Positions 19,310 through 28,117 of a stretch of 64,000 nucleotides of DNA are shown here, in pieces. Where the stretch lies: assembly GCF_014196505.1 (NCBI RefSeq), contig NZ_JACIDW010000010.1:19996-83995 (forward strand), written 5' to 3'. The position numbers were made by a program, and so were the translations under genes. The notes below the pieces were generated by a model. The model was not told the origin of the DNA and made no database searches. It saw nothing but the letters and a program-made list of their open reading frames with translations. The stretch is from Rhizobium metallidurans (GTDB lineage Bacteria; Pseudomonadota; Alphaproteobacteria; Rhizobiales; Rhizobiaceae). Position 1 is the first letter of the stretch, and each line of letters starts with the position of its first letter.

Positions 19310-20224
19310 ATGGCAATCCGTTTCGACCGCCCCGTTTCCAATGCCGCCCGCTTCTCCAGGCGGTTCGCGGCCTTTGCGCTGGTCCTGTGCCTGGCGGCGC
19401 TGATCGGCCACCGCTTCGCCGGCCTCGCCACGCCCTATCTCGTGCTCGTCCTGATCGTCTCCACCGGGTTCGGCATCCTGGCCGCCGTTCTGGCCGCCGC
19501 CGGCCTGCGCAGCCTGTGGCTGATGGGCGCCGAGGGCGGGCATGACGCGCTGAAGGCGCTGATCTTCGCCGCCCTGCCGCTCGTCATCGGTGGACTGGCG
19601 GTTGAACGCTATCTCAGCATGCCCGTCATCTATGACGTCTCCACCGATCCCGTCTCCGCTCCGGACTGGCTGAAGACGCCCAGCGCCGACCAGATCTGGC
19701 TGAAGCGGGTGCCGGTGACGCCTGGTGATCGCGAAAAGCAGCTGGAAGCCTATCCCGAACTGACAGGCCGCCGCTACGACGGCGCCATCGACCGCGTGCT
19801 GGAGGCCGTCAAGAAGGTCGCCAGGATGAACGGCATCCGCATCACCCGGGCCGAGGGCGACAGCATGCCGACGCGCGATCCGGAGGACAAGCCGGCGGCC
19901 AAGTCGCAGGCGGACAATGGCGCCATTCCCGACGCCGCCCCCGATATCGTTCCCGTTCCGACGCCGCGCCCCTATGACGACGACGTTGCCCAGCTGATCC
20001 GCCGCGCCAATGGCGTGACGCTGCAGGGCGAAAAGCGCACGCTGGTTCTCGGCCTGCGCTTCGACGTCATCATCCGCCTGCGCGAGGAGGCGGAGACCAC
20101 ATTCGTCGACGTCCGCGTCGCCTCGCGCTACGGCCCCTCCGACCTCGGCTTCAGCGCCGACATCGCGGATGATTACCTGAAGGCGCTGGACGCGGAGCTG
20201 CTCGGCATCGCCGCCGGCAGCTGA
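19310..20224 (+). CDS. DUF1499 membrane-anchored protein
   Basis: Protein of 304 residues. Three hydrophobic segments (about 20-40, 46-72 and 82-100) form an N-terminal membrane part. The C-terminal soluble DUF1499 domain holds RRYDGAIDRVLEAVKKVARMNGIRI and the late TTFVDVRVASRYGPSDLGFSADIADDYLKALDAEL. A Pro/Asp-rich linker (DAAPDIVPVPTPRPYDDD) splits the domain. The ATG at 19310 is preferred to the TTG three bases earlier. Function of DUF1499 is unknown. Confidence 0.85.
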   Translation: MAIRFDRPVSNAARFSRRFAAFALVLCLAALIGHRFAGLATPYLVLVLIVSTGFGILAAVLAAAGLRSLWLMGAEGGHDALKALIFAALPLVIGGLAVERYLSMPVIYDVSTDPVSAPDWLKTPSADQIWLKRVPVTPGDREKQLEAYPELTGRRYDGAIDRVLEAVKKVARMNGIRITRAEGDSMPTRDPEDKPAAKSQADNGAIPDAAPDIVPVPTPRPYDDDVAQLIRRANGVTLQGEKRTLVLGLRFDVIIRLREEAETTFVDVRVASRYGPSDLGFSADIADDYLKALDAELLGIAAGS

Positions 20225-20266
20225 CGCAGTGGTCGGCCCCGTGTGGCCAGCCCCTGCGGCTGTCGA

Positions 20267-20716
20267 TCATCCGAGAAAGCGATCGCGTTGGGCCGGCGTC
20301 GGCACGAAGCAGGTTGCCCGCCGCCCTGAGATCCGCAGCCGGTTGCGCGCCACGAATGCGTAGAGCCGATCGGCGATCGCGCGCGGCAGAAGCCGCGATA
20401 TCGTCACCGCCGACCAGGGGGCGCCCAGCCCCGCCACCATGCGGATCGTCCCATCCGACTTGAAATACGCGCGGCCGCCTTCGATCAGGATGTTGGTCTC
20501 GTAGTCGCGCTCGTCGAGCCCGTAGTGGCGGTAGAGCGCCGCGCCAAGCGGCGTCTGCGCGGCGACAAAACGGTAGCGCTCGCGCTTGTCGTGTTTCAGC
20601 ACGAACCGAACCCAGGCCGAGCAGAACACGCACTCGCCGTCGAACACGATCAGCGGCTTGTCGTCGGGGAAATCTGGAACGGCCGCATCCTGGCGATAGC
20701 TGTAATCCGGCCGCAT
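20267..20716 (-). CDS. DCC-family thiol-disulfide oxidoreductase-like protein (DUF393)
   Basis: Protein of 149 residues. The DCC motif DGECVFCSAWVRFVLKHDKRERYRF near residues 26-50 supplies a CxxC redox pair; GRAYFKSDGTIRMVAGLG and the tail RLRISGRRATCFVPTPAQRDRFLG follow. DCC proteins are predicted thioredoxin-like oxidoreductases with few characterised members. It is the last gene of a cupin-MBL-DCC minus-strand operon, four bases after the MBL gene. Confidence 0.88.
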   Translation of the reverse strand: MRPDYSYRQDAAVPDFPDDKPLIVFDGECVFCSAWVRFVLKHDKRERYRFVAAQTPLGAALYRHYGLDERDYETNILIEGGRAYFKSDGTIRMVAGLGAPWSAVTISRLLPRAIADRLYAFVARNRLRISGRRATCFVPTPAQRDRFLG

Positions 20717-20720
20717 CGTC

Positions 20721-21638
20721 TCATTTTCTCCCGGCCATCCGGTACGACCCCAGAAGCGCCGGCGGGCCGTCGGTCTCGATCTCGCCTCGCTCGATCAGGT
20801 CCTCGATATGGGCGAGCACGGAAAGGGCGGCGGCGCCGTGCAGGCGCGGATCGGTGTCACGGTAGATGACTTTCACCATGTCGGGGATATTGGTGTCGCC
20901 GGCGCTGATCCGCCCAAGCACCGCGCGCTCGCGCATCCGCCTGTGCGTCTTCAAAGCCCGTATGAAGGAGATCGGCTTGCGCACCGGGCCGCCATGGCCG
21001 GGCAGGAGCAGCCGGTCGCGCCTTGCGATCAGCTTGTCGAGCGAGGCCATGTAATCGGCCATCGATCCATCCGGCGGCGCGACGACCGAGGTCGCCCAGG
21101 CCATGACGTGATCGGCCGAAAACAGGATGCCGGTGTCCTCGAGCGCGAAGGCCATGTGATTGGCGGCGTGTCCGGGCGTGTGGATACCCGTCAGCCGCCA
21201 GCCGTCGCCCTCGATCGCCTCCCCATCGGCAAGCGCGATATCGGGGCGGAACGCCATGTCGGAGCTTTCGGTAAAGGGATTGGTCTCCCCCGCATGCAGC
21301 GGCCGCGCCGCCCGGTGCGGCCCCTCGGCGACGACGATCGCCCCCGTCGCCTGCTTGAGCCGGCGCGAGAGCGGCGAGTGGTCGCGATGTGTGTGGGAAA
21401 CGAGAATATGCGTGACCTCGCGACCCTTGAGCGCCGCCATCAGCGCCGCGAGATGCGCCTCGTCATCAGGGCCGGGATCGATCACCGCGACGGAGCGGTC
21501 GCCGACGATATAGCTGTTGGTGCCGTGAAAGGTGAAAGCGCTCGGATTGTTGACCGTGAGCCGCTGCACGCCTGGTGCCACCGGCACGGCTTGGCCATAA
21601 GAAGGCTCGAAGGCGAGATTGAAGTCTGGATTGGCCAT
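20721..21638 (-). CDS. MBL-fold hydrolase (LACTB2/glyoxalase II-like)
   Basis: Metallo-beta-lactamase fold hydrolase of 305 residues. The metal-binding motif is SHTHRDHSPLSRRL near residue 82, with further ligands in TPGHAANHMAF, SADHVMAW and LPGHGGPV. The C-terminal winged-helix (IRALKTHRRMRERAVLGRIS...GAAALSVLAHIEDLIERGEIE) is the BLACT_WH domain of LACTB2-like enzymes. The possible activity is thioester or RNA hydrolysis; sequence alone does not decide. Starts 41 bases after the cupin gene. Confidence 0.9.
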   Translation of the reverse strand: MANPDFNLAFEPSYGQAVPVAPGVQRLTVNNPSAFTFHGTNSYIVGDRSVAVIDPGPDDEAHLAALMAALKGREVTHILVSHTHRDHSPLSRRLKQATGAIVVAEGPHRAARPLHAGETNPFTESSDMAFRPDIALADGEAIEGDGWRLTGIHTPGHAANHMAFALEDTGILFSADHVMAWATSVVAPPDGSMADYMASLDKLIARRDRLLLPGHGGPVRKPISFIRALKTHRRMRERAVLGRISAGDTNIPDMVKVIYRDTDPRLHGAAALSVLAHIEDLIERGEIETDGPPALLGSYRMAGRK

Positions 21639-21679
21639 GTCGTTCCTGCGGTCGTGCGCCCCGGCAAGGGGCCGACCAA

Positions 21680-21976
21680 TTACTTGTACTCGATCTCGAT
21701 GAAGGACATCGGCTTGTCGCCGGCATTGACGACATTGTGCTCGATGCCGGCATCGCGCCGGTAGGCGGCGCCCGCCGAGATATCCACCCGCCGGCTGCCG
21801 TCCTTCTCCTCGAGCAGGAACCGGCAGTCCGTCATCGGCACGACGACATAGCCCATGCCATGCGTATGCACGCCGGTATCGGCGCCGGGCTCGAAGTCCC
21901 AGCGCGTGATCCGGACCACGGCGTCGTCGACGAGAAGCGTGGCAAGGGCAGGCGGACGGGCGCGATACTGGCTCAT
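21680..21976 (-). CDS. Small cupin protein
   Basis: Single-domain cupin of 98 residues: WDFEPGADTGVHTHGMGYVVVPMTD carries the first metal-binding histidine motif, and AAYRRDAGIEHNVVNAGDKPMSFIEIEYK the second. Start at 21976, with GGAGTGAC immediately upstream. First gene of a cupin-MBL-DCC operon. It may bind a small carboxylate or act as an isomerase or dioxygenase-like protein. Confidence 0.85.
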   Translation of the reverse strand: MSQYRARPPALATLLVDDAVVRITRWDFEPGADTGVHTHGMGYVVVPMTDCRFLLEEKDGSRRVDISAGAAYRRDAGIEHNVVNAGDKPMSFIEIEYK

Positions 21977-22148
21977 TGTCACTCCGAAGCGGTCTTGTCT
22001 TAGAACAGACCTAGCATGCCGCCCGTAGCAGCGCACAAAAAAGGCGCGCAGAAATATGCTCGCCCCGAAACTTAATGATTGTGACGTCAACGGACCTTTG
22101 CTAATCAGGCGACGCAATTGGCAAGCGTTTCTCGCTGCCAATCTCTGG

Positions 22149-22223
22149 TGGGGCGTCGCCAAGCGGTAAGGCACCGGTTTTTGGTACCGGCATTCCCAGG
22201 TTCGAATCCTGGCGCCCCAGCCA
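22149..22223 (+). tRNA. tRNA-Gln (anticodon TTG)
   Basis: Complete cloverleaf: acceptor TGGGGCG/CGCCCCA, anticodon stem CCGGT/ACCGG around a seven-base loop with TTG, T-arm CCAGGTTCGAATCCTGG, and encoded CCA at 22221-22223. Confidence 0.97.
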
Positions 22224-22326
22224 CCGCGGTAATTCTCAGCCAGCAACACCCAAGACATCATCACGCCGATCAGCACGCATCGTTGCTGAGCCTCCAGCTC
22301 TGTTGTCGCAACATAGCCCAGAAACC

Positions 22327-22354
22327 AAAAAAGGCGGAACCCGTGTCCCGCCTT
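22327..22354 (-). terminator. Terminator of the lipoprotein gene at 22380
   Basis: On the minus strand the stem AAGGCGG (22354-22348) pairs with CCGCCTT (22337-22331) and leads into six T (22332-22327). Lies 25 bp after the stop codon. Confidence 0.8.
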
Positions 22355-22379
22355 CTGATGTCTCTCGCCTCGCTGCGCC

Positions 22380-22796
22380 TTACTGCGCGGCCGGCTGGGC
22401 AGGCGCCAGGAATTCGGCGCAGTAGGAGGGGCCGTTCACGCCGGGGATGTCGCCGGAAACGCGGATGGTGCGGATCGTGTAGTCGGCGTTGGTGGTGATC
22501 TCGACCTGGCAGCGCAGGTACTGCTTGCGGGCGGGCGAGATCTGCTTGCCGCGCTTGCCCTCAGTGCCATCGGCATACTTCGCCGGAACGTTGACGGTCT
22601 TGTAGCCGCCCTTCCAGGTGTAGACGTTGCCGCTGCCCGTGTCGGCATCGGTGAGCGGCGGGCCGTAGGCGGCGAAGAACTTGCCGGCGGACTGGCCGAC
22701 CCAGCGGCTGGAGATCGGATCGGCGGCCGTCGGGATGGTCGTGCAGCCGGCCAGGGCAATGGCCAGCCCTGCGGCTGCGAAAGTGCGGAGTTTCAT
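22380..22796 (-). CDS. Putative lipoprotein
   Basis: Exported protein of 138 residues. Signal peptide MKLRTFAAAGLAIALAGC ends in the lipobox LAGC. The mature part has SRWVGQSAGKFFAAYGPPLT, VYTWKGGYKTV and two later cysteines (LRCQVEITTNADYTIRTIRV and SYCAEF) that may pair. It resembles small SmpA/OmlA-like outer-membrane lipoproteins in layout, though no clear homologue is recognised. ATG at 22796 is chosen because it begins the signal peptide; own terminator downstream. Confidence 0.85.
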   Translation of the reverse strand: MKLRTFAAAGLAIALAGCTTIPTAADPISSRWVGQSAGKFFAAYGPPLTDADTGSGNVYTWKGGYKTVNVPAKYADGTEGKRGKQISPARKQYLRCQVEITTNADYTIRTIRVSGDIPGVNGPSYCAEFLAPAQPAAQ

Positions 22797-23066
22797 GATG
22801 TCGTCCCTGAATTTGTCGCGCATTCGGCGGCGGGAATCACTGCCCCTGCAGCGTTTCAGCCTGTCCTGACGAGCGCTTTAGCGCGGAACCCGGAAAAAGA
22901 AAATCGGCTCTTTCCAGCGATCGCGAAATTTGCGGCGGGTGTGGCTTTTTGCTCGCGCGCAGGCCCGGCCGCGCTTCTCGAAGCCGCCGTCATAAAAATG
23001 CAACCCGCTTTGGATTTTGGTGCTTGCGCAAGCCGTTGGGCCGGTCTATAGAGGCGCCGCTGGTCA

Positions 23067-23143
23067 CGGAGTGTAGCGCAGTCTGGTAGCGCACCACGTT
23101 CGGGACGTGGGGGTCGGAGGTTCGAATCCTCTCACTCCGACCA
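23067..23143 (+). tRNA. tRNA-Pro (anticodon CGG)
   Basis: Acceptor CGGAGTG/CACTCCG, D-arm GTAGCGCAGTCTGGTAGCGC, anticodon stem CCACG/CGTGG around TTCGGGA (CGG), T-arm GAGGTTCGAATCCTC and encoded CCA. Confidence 0.97.
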
Positions 23144-23361
23144 GCTGAAAATCCCGGCAATACAGGATTTTCCGCCCGATCCCGAATTTTTCCGAATACG
23201 TCGCCTTGTCGCAGCGGACCGATTGCGGACCGTTTGGTATCGCCGCATCCATCTCCCGAACATCTCCGCACAAGCACGACACTTCCGCCAATCCGCGTAT
23301 TGCCTCGCCCGGACCGCGCGCTTAAACCTTGCTGTCACCTGATGTCATGAGAAGCGGATCG

Positions 23362-24180
23362 ATGAGCAGAGATTACTATTCCAGCATGGGCGGCCTGCCG
23401 CCGCAGACCGAGCTTTTGTCGAGCAAGGCGGTGTTCACGACCGCCTATGCCGTCATCCCGCGCACGGTGATGACCGATATCGTCACCAGCTATCTCCCCC
23501 ATTGGCAGGGCACGCGCGCCTGGGTCATCTCGCGCCCGATGACCGGCTTTTCCGAGACCTTTTCGCAATACATCATGGAAGTGCAGCCGGGTGGCGGCAG
23601 CGACAGGCCGGAGCCGGAAAAGCGCGCCGAAGGCGTGCTCTTCGTCGTCGATGGCGAGGTCACGGTGGATCACGAGGGCGCCACGCATGTGCTGCGCCCC
23701 GGCGCCTTCGCCTTCCTGCCGGCCGGCTCGAAATGGACGCTGTGGAACAAGGGCGCGGTTACAGCCAAGTTCCACTGGATCCGCAAGGCCTTCCAGCCGG
23801 TCGAAGGCCTCGAGCCGCCGCCGGCGCTCTTCACCCATGAGGACCAGAACCCGCCGCAGGCCATGCCCGATACCGGCGGCGTCTGGGCGACCACCCGCTT
23901 CATCGATCCGGCCGACCTGCGCTACGACATGCACGTGACGATCGTCACGCTCGAGCCCGGCGGAGTCATCCCCTTCATGGAAACCCACGTCATGGAGCAC
24001 GGCCTCTACGTGCTCGAGGGCAGGGCGGTCTATCGTCTTAACAAGGATTGGGTCGAGGTCGAGGCCGGCGACTACATGTGGCTGCGCGCCTTCTGCCCGC
24101 AGGCCTGCTACGCCGGCGGTCCCGGCCGCTTCCGCTACCTGCTCTACAAGGACGTCAACCGGCACATGCCGTTGTTCTAA
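23362..24180 (+). CDS. (S)-ureidoglycine aminohydrolase (bicupin)
   Basis: Purine degradation enzyme releasing ammonia from ureidoglycine after allantoate breakdown. 272 residues with two cupin domains. The family N-terminus is MSRDYYSSMGGLPPQTELLS. The metal site is in domain 2: FMETHVMEHGLYVLEGRAVYRL with its Glu/His ligands, closing with GDYMWLRAFCPQACYAGGPG. Start at 23362 fits family N-termini; an ATG at 23347 adds five residues. No other ureide gene is adjacent. It converges with cysN across a 20-bp palindrome. Confidence 0.9.
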   Translation: MSRDYYSSMGGLPPQTELLSSKAVFTTAYAVIPRTVMTDIVTSYLPHWQGTRAWVISRPMTGFSETFSQYIMEVQPGGGSDRPEPEKRAEGVLFVVDGEVTVDHEGATHVLRPGAFAFLPAGSKWTLWNKGAVTAKFHWIRKAFQPVEGLEPPPALFTHEDQNPPQAMPDTGGVWATTRFIDPADLRYDMHVTIVTLEPGGVIPFMETHVMEHGLYVLEGRAVYRLNKDWVEVEAGDYMWLRAFCPQACYAGGPGRFRYLLYKDVNRHMPLF

Positions 24181-24209
24181 GCGGTTCGCGACCGCCTCCG
24201 CGAAGGAAA

Positions 24210-24229
24210 ACGGGGCCGATCGGCCCCGT
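24210..24229. terminator. Palindromic bidirectional terminator between ureidoglycine aminohydrolase and cysN
   Basis: Perfect 20-bp palindrome ACGGGGCCGATCGGCCCCGT between two convergent genes. On the minus strand it leads into TTTTCC, on the plus strand into CTCAAC, so it works best for cysN. Confidence 0.75.
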
Positions 24230-24243
24230 CTCAACTCGTTGTA

Positions 24244-25728
24244 TCAGATATCGCCGCCGGCGTTGGACCAGAGGTTGGCGGCCTCCGCCGCCGTCATCCG
24301 GCGCACCTCCGCCTCGTCGCGGCGGCTGGAAAACAGCTCGCTTGCCATGATCTGGTCGGCGAGATCGGCCGGCAGCGACAGCAGCACGCGACCGTCGCCA
24401 CTGCGCAGGCCGCTGAGCTCCGAGCGCTTGCCCGTCACCATGCCGCCGGCCACCGTGTTGTTGGTCTCCGGATCGATCAGGATGAAGGCGCCCGACGAGC
24501 GGTTCAGCTCGTAAGGGTCGAAGATCGCCGCTTCGTCGAAGGTCAGATGCACCTTGCCGATGGCGTTCATGTAGAGCGTCTCGGCCGAGGTCCAGGTGCC
24601 GGTCTTCAGCTGCAGCTGCGCCACCGGCTGGACCTGAACGCGCTGGCGGCGGCTGCCGCTCTTCAGCCAGTAGCGCTTGCCGGACTCGATGCCCTCGGGC
24701 TGCAAGGCCACGATCTGCGCGTCGAAGGACAGGCCCACCTGTGGCTGGCTGTCGATCGAGACGATCATGTCGCCGCGCGCCACGTCCACCTGGCGGTCGA
24801 GCACCAGCGTGATCGCGTCGCCGGCAACCGCGGCATTGCGCACGAGGTCGAAGGTGACGATCTTGGTGACGTTGGCGACCATGCCCGACGGCAGGATCAT
24901 GACGCTGTCTCCAGGCTTCACCGAGCCGCCGGCAACCGTGCCCTGATAACCGCGAAAACTCTCGCCCGGGCGCGACACGCGCTGCACGGAGAGGCGGAAG
25001 CCGACCGTCTGCGACGAGCGCACGGTGGCGAGTTCCAGCGTTTCCACCAGCGTCGGGCCGGCATACCACGGCATCGAAGCCTCGCCGGAATAGACGACGT
25101 TTTCGCCCTTCAGCGCCGACATCGGGATCGCGGTGATCTGCTTAACGCCGAGCGACAGCGCGAATTCGCGGAATTCGTGGACGATCTTCTCGAAGCCGGC
25201 ACGGTCGTAGTTGGTGAGGTCGATCTTGTTGACCGCGAGCACGAACTGCTTGATCCCGAGCAGCGAGGCGATCGTCGCGTGACGACGCGTCTGCTCGAGA
25301 ATGCCGGCGCGGGCATCGACCAAGAGGATGGCGAGATCGGCCGTGGAGGCGCCGGTCGCCATGTTGCGGGTGTACTGCTCGTGGCCGGGCGTGTCGGCAA
25401 CGATGAAGGAGCGCTTGTCGGTCGCGAAATAGCGATAGGCGACGTCGATGGTGATGCCCTGTTCGCGCTCGGCCTGCAGGCCGTCGAGAAGCAGCGCGAA
25501 GTCGGGCAGGCCGAGGTCGTTCTGCTTGCCGGTGGAATCGCGGCGCAGCGTCGCTGCCTGGTCTTCCTTGACGGCCTTGGTGTCCCAGAGCAGGCGGCCG
25601 ATCAGCGTGGACTTTCCGTCATCGACGCTGCCGCAGGTGATGAGGCGCAACGGTCGCGTGTCGCGCGCGGCCTGCTGAGGCTCGGCGAGGGGAGCGGCGA
25701 TGGCGCTTGCTGTTGCTGCTGCAGTCAT
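24244..25728 (-). CDS. cysN: Sulfate adenylyltransferase subunit 1 CysN
   Basis: GTPase subunit of ATP sulfurylase, forming APS from sulfate and ATP. 494 residues. The GTP-binding motifs are CGSVDDGKSTLIGRLL, DTPGHEQYTRNM and AVNKIDL; the EF-Tu-like domains II and III follow. There is no fused APS-kinase domain (a NodQ-type fusion would be about 630 residues). Start at 25728 is one base after the cysD stop and begins MTAAATASAIAAPL; an upstream extension would run into cysD. Works with CysD and feeds CysH. Confidence 0.95.
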   Translation of the reverse strand: MTAAATASAIAAPLAEPQQAARDTRPLRLITCGSVDDGKSTLIGRLLWDTKAVKEDQAATLRRDSTGKQNDLGLPDFALLLDGLQAEREQGITIDVAYRYFATDKRSFIVADTPGHEQYTRNMATGASTADLAILLVDARAGILEQTRRHATIASLLGIKQFVLAVNKIDLTNYDRAGFEKIVHEFREFALSLGVKQITAIPMSALKGENVVYSGEASMPWYAGPTLVETLELATVRSSQTVGFRLSVQRVSRPGESFRGYQGTVAGGSVKPGDSVMILPSGMVANVTKIVTFDLVRNAAVAGDAITLVLDRQVDVARGDMIVSIDSQPQVGLSFDAQIVALQPEGIESGKRYWLKSGSRRQRVQVQPVAQLQLKTGTWTSAETLYMNAIGKVHLTFDEAAIFDPYELNRSSGAFILIDPETNNTVAGGMVTGKRSELSGLRSGDGRVLLSLPADLADQIMASELFSSRRDEAEVRRMTAAEAANLWSNAGGDI

Positions 25729-25729
25729 C

Positions 25730-26683
25730 TCAGAAATATCCTTCACGCTTCTTTTTCTCCATGGAGCCGGACTGGTCGCGGTCGATGGCGCGGCCCTGGC
25801 GTTCGGAGACAGTGGCAATTTCAAGTTCGGCGATAATGTCGTCCATCGTCGTGGCGGTGGACTTGATCGCGCCCGTCAGCGGGAAGCAGCCGAGCGTGCG
25901 GAAGCGGATGAAGTCTTCCTGCTTGGTCTCGCCGGGCAGCAGCTCCAGGCGCGGATCTGATGCCGAAATCATCATGCCGTCGCGCTCGACATAGGGGCGC
26001 TTGGCGGCGAAGTAGAGCGGCACGATCGGAATGTTTTCGGCCTGGATGTAGCGCCAGATATCGACCTCGGTCCAGTTCGACAGCGGGAAGGCGCGCACGC
26101 TCTCGCCGCTGCGGATCTGGCCGTTATAGATGTTCCAGAGCTCGGGACGCTGGTTGCGCGGGTCCCAGCGGTGGTCTGGCGTACGGAAGGAATAGATGCG
26201 CTCCTTGGCGCGGGATGCTTCCTCGTCGCGCCGCGCGCCGCCGAAGGCCGCGTCGAACTTGCCGGCGTCGAGCGCATTGCGCAGCGCTTCCGTCTTCATG
26301 ATGTCGGTGTAGCGCGCCGAGCCAAAGGTGAACGGCGTGATGTTTTCGGCGGCACCGCGTGGATTGATGTGCTCGATCAGGTCGAGATCATATTCCTTCA
26401 CGATCTTGTCGCGGAAGGTGATCATCTCCGCGAACTTCCAGCCGGTGTTGACGTGCAAGAGCGGGAAGGGGACGCGGCCGGGATAGAAGGCCTTGCGCGC
26501 CAGATGCAGCAGCACGGAACTGTCCTTGCCGATCGAGTAGAGCATCACGGGACGCTCGAACTCGGCCGCCACTTCGCGGAAGATATGGATGGATTCGTTT
26601 TCGAGCGCCTTCAGATGAGGGTCGAGCGGCGGCTTGGTGCTCTGCGGATTGCTGAGTTCCGTATCCGGACGGCTATCGGGCAT
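25730..26683 (-). CDS. cysD: Sulfate adenylyltransferase subunit 2 CysD
   Basis: Catalytic adenylyl-transferring subunit of ATP sulfurylase, 317 residues. The PP-loop is [20 protein letters not shown]; other family blocks are [32 protein letters not shown] and [22 protein letters not shown]. Second gene of cysH-cysD-cysN, separated from cysH by 278 bp holding an inverted pair of hairpin repeats; the repeat may uncouple expression. Confidence 0.97.
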   Translation of the reverse strand: MPDSRPDTELSNPQSTKPPLDPHLKALENESIHIFREVAAEFERPVMLYSIGKDSSVLLHLARKAFYPGRVPFPLLHVNTGWKFAEMITFRDKIVKEYDLDLIEHINPRGAAENITPFTFGSARYTDIMKTEALRNALDAGKFDAAFGGARRDEEASRAKERIYSFRTPDHRWDPRNQRPELWNIYNGQIRSGESVRAFPLSNWTEVDIWRYIQAENIPIVPLYFAAKRPYVERDGMMISASDPRLELLPGETKQEDFIRFRTLGCFPLTGAIKSTATTMDDIIAELEIATVSERQGRAIDRDQSGSMEKKKREGYF

Positions 26684-26768
26684 GTCTTACTCCAGACTTC
26701 CAATTCCTTGGCGGGGAGGCGGGCCTCACCCTGTTTTCGTTTCGGTCTTCACTGGCCTTGTACCGTGC

Positions 26769-26934
26769 GGCCCCCTCATCGCCTCGCTGGCGCTCCGGCA
26801 CTTCTCCCCGCTGGGGAGAAGGGACGCGTCGCTCGCGTTTTCGTCCCAACAACTGTCGGAAAGGAGCTGCGGTGCTTACCGCTTGTCTCTTCTCCCCACC
26901 GGGGAGAAGGTGCCGGCAGGCGGATGAGGGGGCC
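26769..26934. repeat. C-rich hairpin repeat, inverted pair (copy 2) in the cysH-cysD gap
   Basis: Outer 12-bp inverted ends GGCCCCCTCATC (26769-26780) and GATGAGGGGGCC (26923-26934) enclose two hairpins CTTCTCCCC-N3-GGGGAGAAG facing each other. No coding potential. Same family as at 11143 and 34575. Confidence 0.85.
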
Positions 26935-26961
26935 ACAGGTGCTGCCCCGTCACTTTCAAAC

Positions 26962-27705
26962 TTACTGCGCGATCGTCACCGCCGAAGCCTCTTCAGCCAC
27001 GTGCAGGCCGCATTCGCGCGTCTGGTCCTGTTCCCACCACCAGCGGCCGGCGCGCTCGGGCTCGCCGGGCTTGATGGCGCGGGTACACGGCTCGCAGCCG
27101 ATCGAAGGGTAGCCGCGCGCATGCAGCGGATTGATCGGCACGCTGTTGTCCGCGACGTAGGCCTTGATAACGTCGATGTCCCAGTCGGCCAGCGGATTGA
27201 CCTTCAGGAGATGGCGGTCGGCGTCATATTCGGCGAACGGGGTCTCGGAGCGATTGGCCGATTGGCCGCGGCGCAGGCCGGTGATCCAGATGGTTGCCCC
27301 ATTGAGTGCGCGCGCAAGCGGCTTCAGCTTGCGCACGCCACAACAGGCATGCCGCGCTTCGACGCTCTCGTAGAAGCCGTTCAGGCCGTATTGCGCCGCG
27401 TAGGCGTCGATATCGGCCTGCTCGGGCTCGTAGCGGCTGATATGGATGTCGTACTGCTTTTCGGTCTCGTCGATCAGGTTCAGCGTCTCGGCAAACAGAC
27501 GGCCGGTCTGCAGCGTCACGACGTCGATCGGCAGTCGGTGATTGCCGATCTCGGCGGTGATGACCTGGTCTTCGATACCAAGCGACGTCGTGAACACGAC
27601 CCGCCCGCCGAGGCCGGCGACGAACGACAGGCGCTCCGCCAGAGATAGGCTTGCAAGTGTCGCGTTCAGCGTTTTCGCTTCTTCGATTGTATGGGCAACA
27701 GTCAT
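26962..27705 (-). CDS. cysH: Adenylyl-sulfate (APS) reductase CysH
   Basis: Reduces APS to sulfite using thioredoxin. 247 residues. The four iron-sulfur cysteines HACCGVRKL and YPSIGCEPCTRAI mark the APS-reductase type rather than the PAPS type, which lacks the cluster. The catalytic cysteine is in RECGLHV near the C-terminus. TTSLGIEDQVIT is the PP-loop region. First gene of the operon; the leader is about 170 nt, and the promoter overlaps a palindromic site facing the divergent Rrf2 gene. Confidence 0.95.
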   Translation of the reverse strand: MTVAHTIEEAKTLNATLASLSLAERLSFVAGLGGRVVFTTSLGIEDQVITAEIGNHRLPIDVVTLQTGRLFAETLNLIDETEKQYDIHISRYEPEQADIDAYAAQYGLNGFYESVEARHACCGVRKLKPLARALNGATIWITGLRRGQSANRSETPFAEYDADRHLLKVNPLADWDIDVIKAYVADNSVPINPLHARGYPSIGCEPCTRAIKPGEPERAGRWWWEQDQTRECGLHVAEEASAVTIAQ

Positions 27706-28117
27706 GGGAATCCTGTCCTAGATGTTGACAGGAGTATCGCAGCTTGGCGATGGACAGGACAGAAACAGGCGTTTCGAAAGCGGGCTGGAAAGGAGCAAAT
27801 ATCTCTCTCCGGCCGCTGCAACGCAGAAAAGCCGCCGCACCAGCATGCGGGTCCGACGTTGCGCTATAATCTCTATTAATTTAGTAGAGTTACACGCCGC
27901 CTGTCAATCGGAAATCTGATTTGATGCCGGCGGGGCGGCTTTTTCGGGTAACTTCACGATTGCTGAATTGAGATGGAAAACAAGGCGGAAAAGCCTGTAT
28001 CTCAACGCTTTCGTGCGTTTGTTCAAACTATGTTCATCCAGCGCGTGAGATAGAAGGAAGATGAAGAGTCCGGCCGGGCGCCGTGAGTGTCCGCCGCTTG
28101 TGTGTCGATGGCTGAAA
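27706..28117. other. 412-bp divergent cysH/Rrf2 regulatory region
   Basis: No gene seen. A minus-strand promoter for cysH reads TTGACA (27907-27902), 18-bp spacer, TAAATT (27883-27878). A plus-strand TATAAT lies at 27865-27870. An imperfect palindrome (27871-27889) overlaps the cysH -10. About 170 bp on the cysH side form its leader and about 230 bp lead to the Rrf2 start. Confidence 0.7.
27871..27889. promoter_or_regulatory. Probable Rrf2-regulator operator
   Basis: CTCTATTAATTTAGTAGAG, an imperfect 19-bp palindrome (arms CTCTA...TAGAG). It covers the -10 of the deduced cysH promoter and follows a plus-strand TATAAT, so one site could control both directions. Confidence 0.65.
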
